From Thuidium tamariscinum (lineage: Eukaryota; Streptophyta; Bryopsida; Hypnales; Thuidiaceae), in contig OX344749.2 in NCBI GenBank assembly GCA_947034885.2, forward strand, positions 25,497,501-25,561,500: a stretch of DNA of 64,000 bases, written 5' to 3'. Every line of letters starts with the position of its first letter. Position 1 is the first letter of the stretch. Both the position numbers and the translations under genes were made by a program. The notes under the pieces are model-generated. The model was not told where the DNA came from, searched no databases, and saw only the letters and a program-made list of their open reading frames with translations. Shown one piece after another: positions 61,279 to 64,000 of this stretch.

Positions 61279-63040
61279 TTAACTTCTAAAGGACGAAATT
61301 GCAATTTTCGGCAATATGGCAGTTTTAGGCAACTCACTACAAATGAATGTTTTTTTTCTTTGAAATGTTCATATAACATCGGTACAAGGATTTCCTTTAG
61401 AATCCAACAATTTTCATAACTTTTGACTACATGATTCAAAAGTTAAATTGTGTCATATGGTTTTTTTTCTGGCTTGACTGGGTAGTGTGGGAAAATTTAA
61501 AAAATTATTTTTTAGAAACAAAAATTTGTAATTGTTTTTTTACATTTAAATATATGTGGAAATCTTTGAATAGTTCCATTTTGATTAATGAGATAACTAT
61601 TATGAGGATTTTTAGATTGCAAGTGGTTATGGATCCTCTACTCTTCAATAAACTTTGAAGTCCTTTATTATATACAATTCAATTTTCAATATTTTTGGAA
61701 AAGACTAAAATTGGAGGATGTAGATAGTTTAGTACAACTATACAACCATTGGGATTGGCATTTTTCAATCCCATAACTCAATTCTTAGCAATTTAGTATT
61801 TTAAATAATTTCCTAATTTTTTTTATTTACTATTTTTTTCCTATATTTTGTACAAATCCAAATGATCTGAAATTTTCATGCATGTAGTTAATTTGGCTTG
61901 AAGAAAGAATCCAAAGAAACACCACCAATATAGACATTTTTTTCATGTGAATAGAATGTGACCTTGTGAAGTGTAGTTGCTTGATTTTTTGCCAATGACA
62001 CTAGTTTGTGAGCCTAAAAGCATGAACCTGAGAGGTGTGAGCATAAGCCTTGTGAGCCCAGAGCATTAACCAAAAAGACTTTGAAATTTTTAGGCCAAAA
62101 GAGTGAAAAGCAAAGGCATTTTAAAATTTTATATTTATAGTAAAATTTTAGCCCTATGACCGTGGACCTATGACCGTAGAAGTGTGGTTGACATATTTAA
62201 AATGTTCAAAACTTATTATATCCAAAGGACCTCGATCTCAATACCTTCCAAAAAAAATTTGAAATATTGAAATATTTTTTTTTGAGGTCCAAAATCCCAA
62301 ACCCAATAAGTGGTCTTTGAGTACCAAGAAGGTTTTTATAGGGTGATGGAGTCACAATTTTTTTTTCCATGACTCTATCACCCCCCAATCAATCTCTTGG
62401 TACCGAGAGAAGTGTGTAAAGGGAGACAGTTGCAACAAAAGAAAAAAAATTTGAAAAAATGAAAACAAAAGTTTTGAAAGTTCCAAGCCCCTCTTCCTCC
62501 ATGGGGCTTCTTGATATCAAGAGGGTTTTGGGAGGGTGATGGAGTTGCAAAAAAAAATGGAAAGTGGAAAAGGAATTTTAAAAAATGAAAAAAAATTGAA
62601 ATTTTACTTTTTTGAAAAAAAGAATTTTGAAAGTCACAAATTTCAAATCCTACAAGGGGAGTTACTAGGTATAAAAATCCTAAATTCCTAAAGTATGGTA
62701 ATAGGTCCACATTCTAAAAATCATTAAAAATTACACCAAAAATTAGAGGCTCATAAGCTCTTAGGCTCATAGGTTCACGCTCTAAGGCTTACAAAATAGC
62801 ACTCCCAATTTTTTGCAAGTCCAAAAAAAAGATATCTATCAATTCAAACGCTAATATCTTATAGTCTACATGGTTCAAATTTTTGAAATTTTTTCCACAT
62901 CTTTTCAAACTAGTGCACTACAAATCCAATGGTTTCATGTGCTTCCAAATTTTTTTTCCCCAAAACTTGGTACTTGTATTAGAAATGGCAGTTTTGGAGC
63001 ATTTTTATTGAAAATATAGTGAAGAAACTTTAGAGGTTAA
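61279..63040 (+). mobile_element. Family A TTAA element carrying a nested insertion
   Basis: Starts TTAACTTCTAAAGGACGAAA and ends GAAACTTTAGAGGTTAA, both with TTAA. It follows family A on both sides of an 815-bp insertion (61993-62807). The flanks outside TTAA do not match. Without the insertion it would be about 940 bp, the normal size for family A. Non-coding. Confidence 0.75.
61993..62807. mobile_element. Nested TIR transposon with 9-bp target duplication
   Basis: Flanked by ATTTTTTGC at 61984-61992 and 62808-62816. Family A DNA elsewhere (8890-8905, TTTTTTTGCAAGATTAAG) shows the empty site. The ends are imperfect inverted repeats sharing TTTGTxAGCCT and GCxTGAACCT. The differences between them are mostly transitions. 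A 9-bp duplication suggests a Mutator-like element; an 8-bp reading (hAT) is possible. The interior holds two diverged copies of a GGTxATGGAGT(C/T)(A/G)C block (about 62340 and 62537), and its frames are low-complexity. Confidence 0.75.
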
Positions 63041-64000
63041 TCACAATTCAAAAGGCTTAATTAATTAATACAAGCATGATGTTTGACAATTTTGCAATGG
63101 AATTGGTCATTTAGGGATTAACAATTCAATAGAAAATCAATCATGTAAATTTATCCTTTCTCAATGTAGTAAATGTGGCTCTTGGATCCAAGGGGCTTGA
63201 ATCCTAGAGTCTCCTATTAAAAAAAAAATAGAAACGACTAAAGAAAAAAATTGAACCACAAAATCAAAATGAAATAGGTGTAAGTGATGATGCAAATTCA
63301 AATATTTTTTTTGTTATTTTTGTTAAAGAATGGTGGGTAAAGTTCACAAGGTCCCCATTCACTTACTAAATAATATATTGCTATAAAAAGTGAAAAGTGA
63401 ATAACTAATAGACCTTAAATTCCTTCAAGAGATAATTGTCTTTTGGGCTAGGTATTTGAAAAAGGTTCCATGGTTCCTAAAGACCCTAAATTGGAATAAC
63501 TTTTTGATTAAATTGATAGGCAAAAGAATGATGCGATTTTTTTTTCCATTTCCATTTTCTTTGCTTAGATGAATGTAGACAAACTCACATTGAATCTATA
63601 TGATATTTGAAGAATACTGGATTCTTTGGAATCTATTTAAACAACCTTGATAGGCATTCTAAACCATTTCTCTAAAACACATTGACATATTTCAAAAATA
63701 AAGTGCATTGCAAAAGTGAAATCCAAAAGTCTATTGTTAAAATATAACTCTAACATGTCTATTTTTAATGACTATTATCCTAACTTTTCAAATATAGGCC
63801 AAAAAATCAATACTACTTTCTACATAATGTTCAACATTTGCATACTAGTGTCATTTTAAAGATTTGTAAGTTATGGCCAACGTAAGATATTTCATTCTGT
63901 AAAATTGATTGAACTTTTGGTGATGCATGTCTTCAGTCTTCACTTGCTTTTCACACCACTCTTTCTACATAATTCTAATGCATTGATTGTTTAGGCTCTA
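63041..64000. other. AT-rich non-coding right edge
   Basis: Stops in all frames. No TTAA-element terminus or other repeat boundary was recognised up to the window end. Confidence 0.45.

Noticed and set aside
61113..62710. Minus-strand frames of 108 and 110 codons
   Set aside because: Low-complexity Phe/Lys-rich translations inside non-coding transposons.
1..64000. CRISPR arrays, prokaryotic operons, tRNA or rRNA genes, LTR retrotransposons, viral sequences
   Set aside because: I looked for regularly spaced repeats, tRNA-like cloverleafs, long direct terminal repeats and polymerase or capsid motifs, and saw none that I could support.

Overview
This window is nuclear DNA from a land plant, or a close streptophyte relative. 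The evidence is spliced genes with GT-AG introns, four plant-type proteins, telo-box promoter motifs (AAACCCTAA), short TTTAGGG-type telomere-like tracts, and dense plant-style DNA transposons. The four genes do not fix the lineage. Their divergence from the angiosperm sequences I know, and the very AT-rich, MITE-filled surroundings, make a non-seed plant (bryophyte or lycophyte) my best guess. This is an inference.

Layout. 1-31.4 kb is AT-rich and without recognisable genes. It consists largely of non-coding DNA transposons, some nested: a CACTA element with a perfect TSD, TTAA-bounded elements whose ends resemble piggyBac ends, several MITE families, and diverged tandem repeats. 31.5-49.1 kb is a gene island of higher GC. 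49.3-64 kb returns to AT-rich transposon debris with two well-resolved nested insertions.

Gene island, in order: (1) a plus-strand type I inositol-polyphosphate 5-phosphatase, 10 coding exons, 599 aa as modelled; (2) a minus-strand rhomboid intramembrane serine protease, 3 exons, 417 aa, with a MITE in its second intron; (3) a minus-strand, single-exon mitochondrial ribosomal protein bL12 (L7/L12), 192 aa; (4) a plus-strand plastid S1-domain RNA-binding protein of the RLSB/PDE338 type, 8 exons, 513 aa. Genes 3 and 4 are divergent and share an approximately 1.1 kb upstream region with telo-boxes and a tandem duplication. All exon joins given here were checked by hand for reading frame. The genes act in different pathways (phosphoinositide signalling, membrane proteolysis, mitochondrial translation, plastid RNA expression) and are not an operon or cluster.

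The most unusual signal is the population of TTAA-bounded inverted-repeat elements (termini close to TTAACCCCTAAAGGACT). They account for a large part of the non-genic DNA, have no further target duplication outside TTAA, and sometimes abut by sharing one TTAA. No transposase, CRISPR array, tRNA, rRNA or viral gene was recognised.
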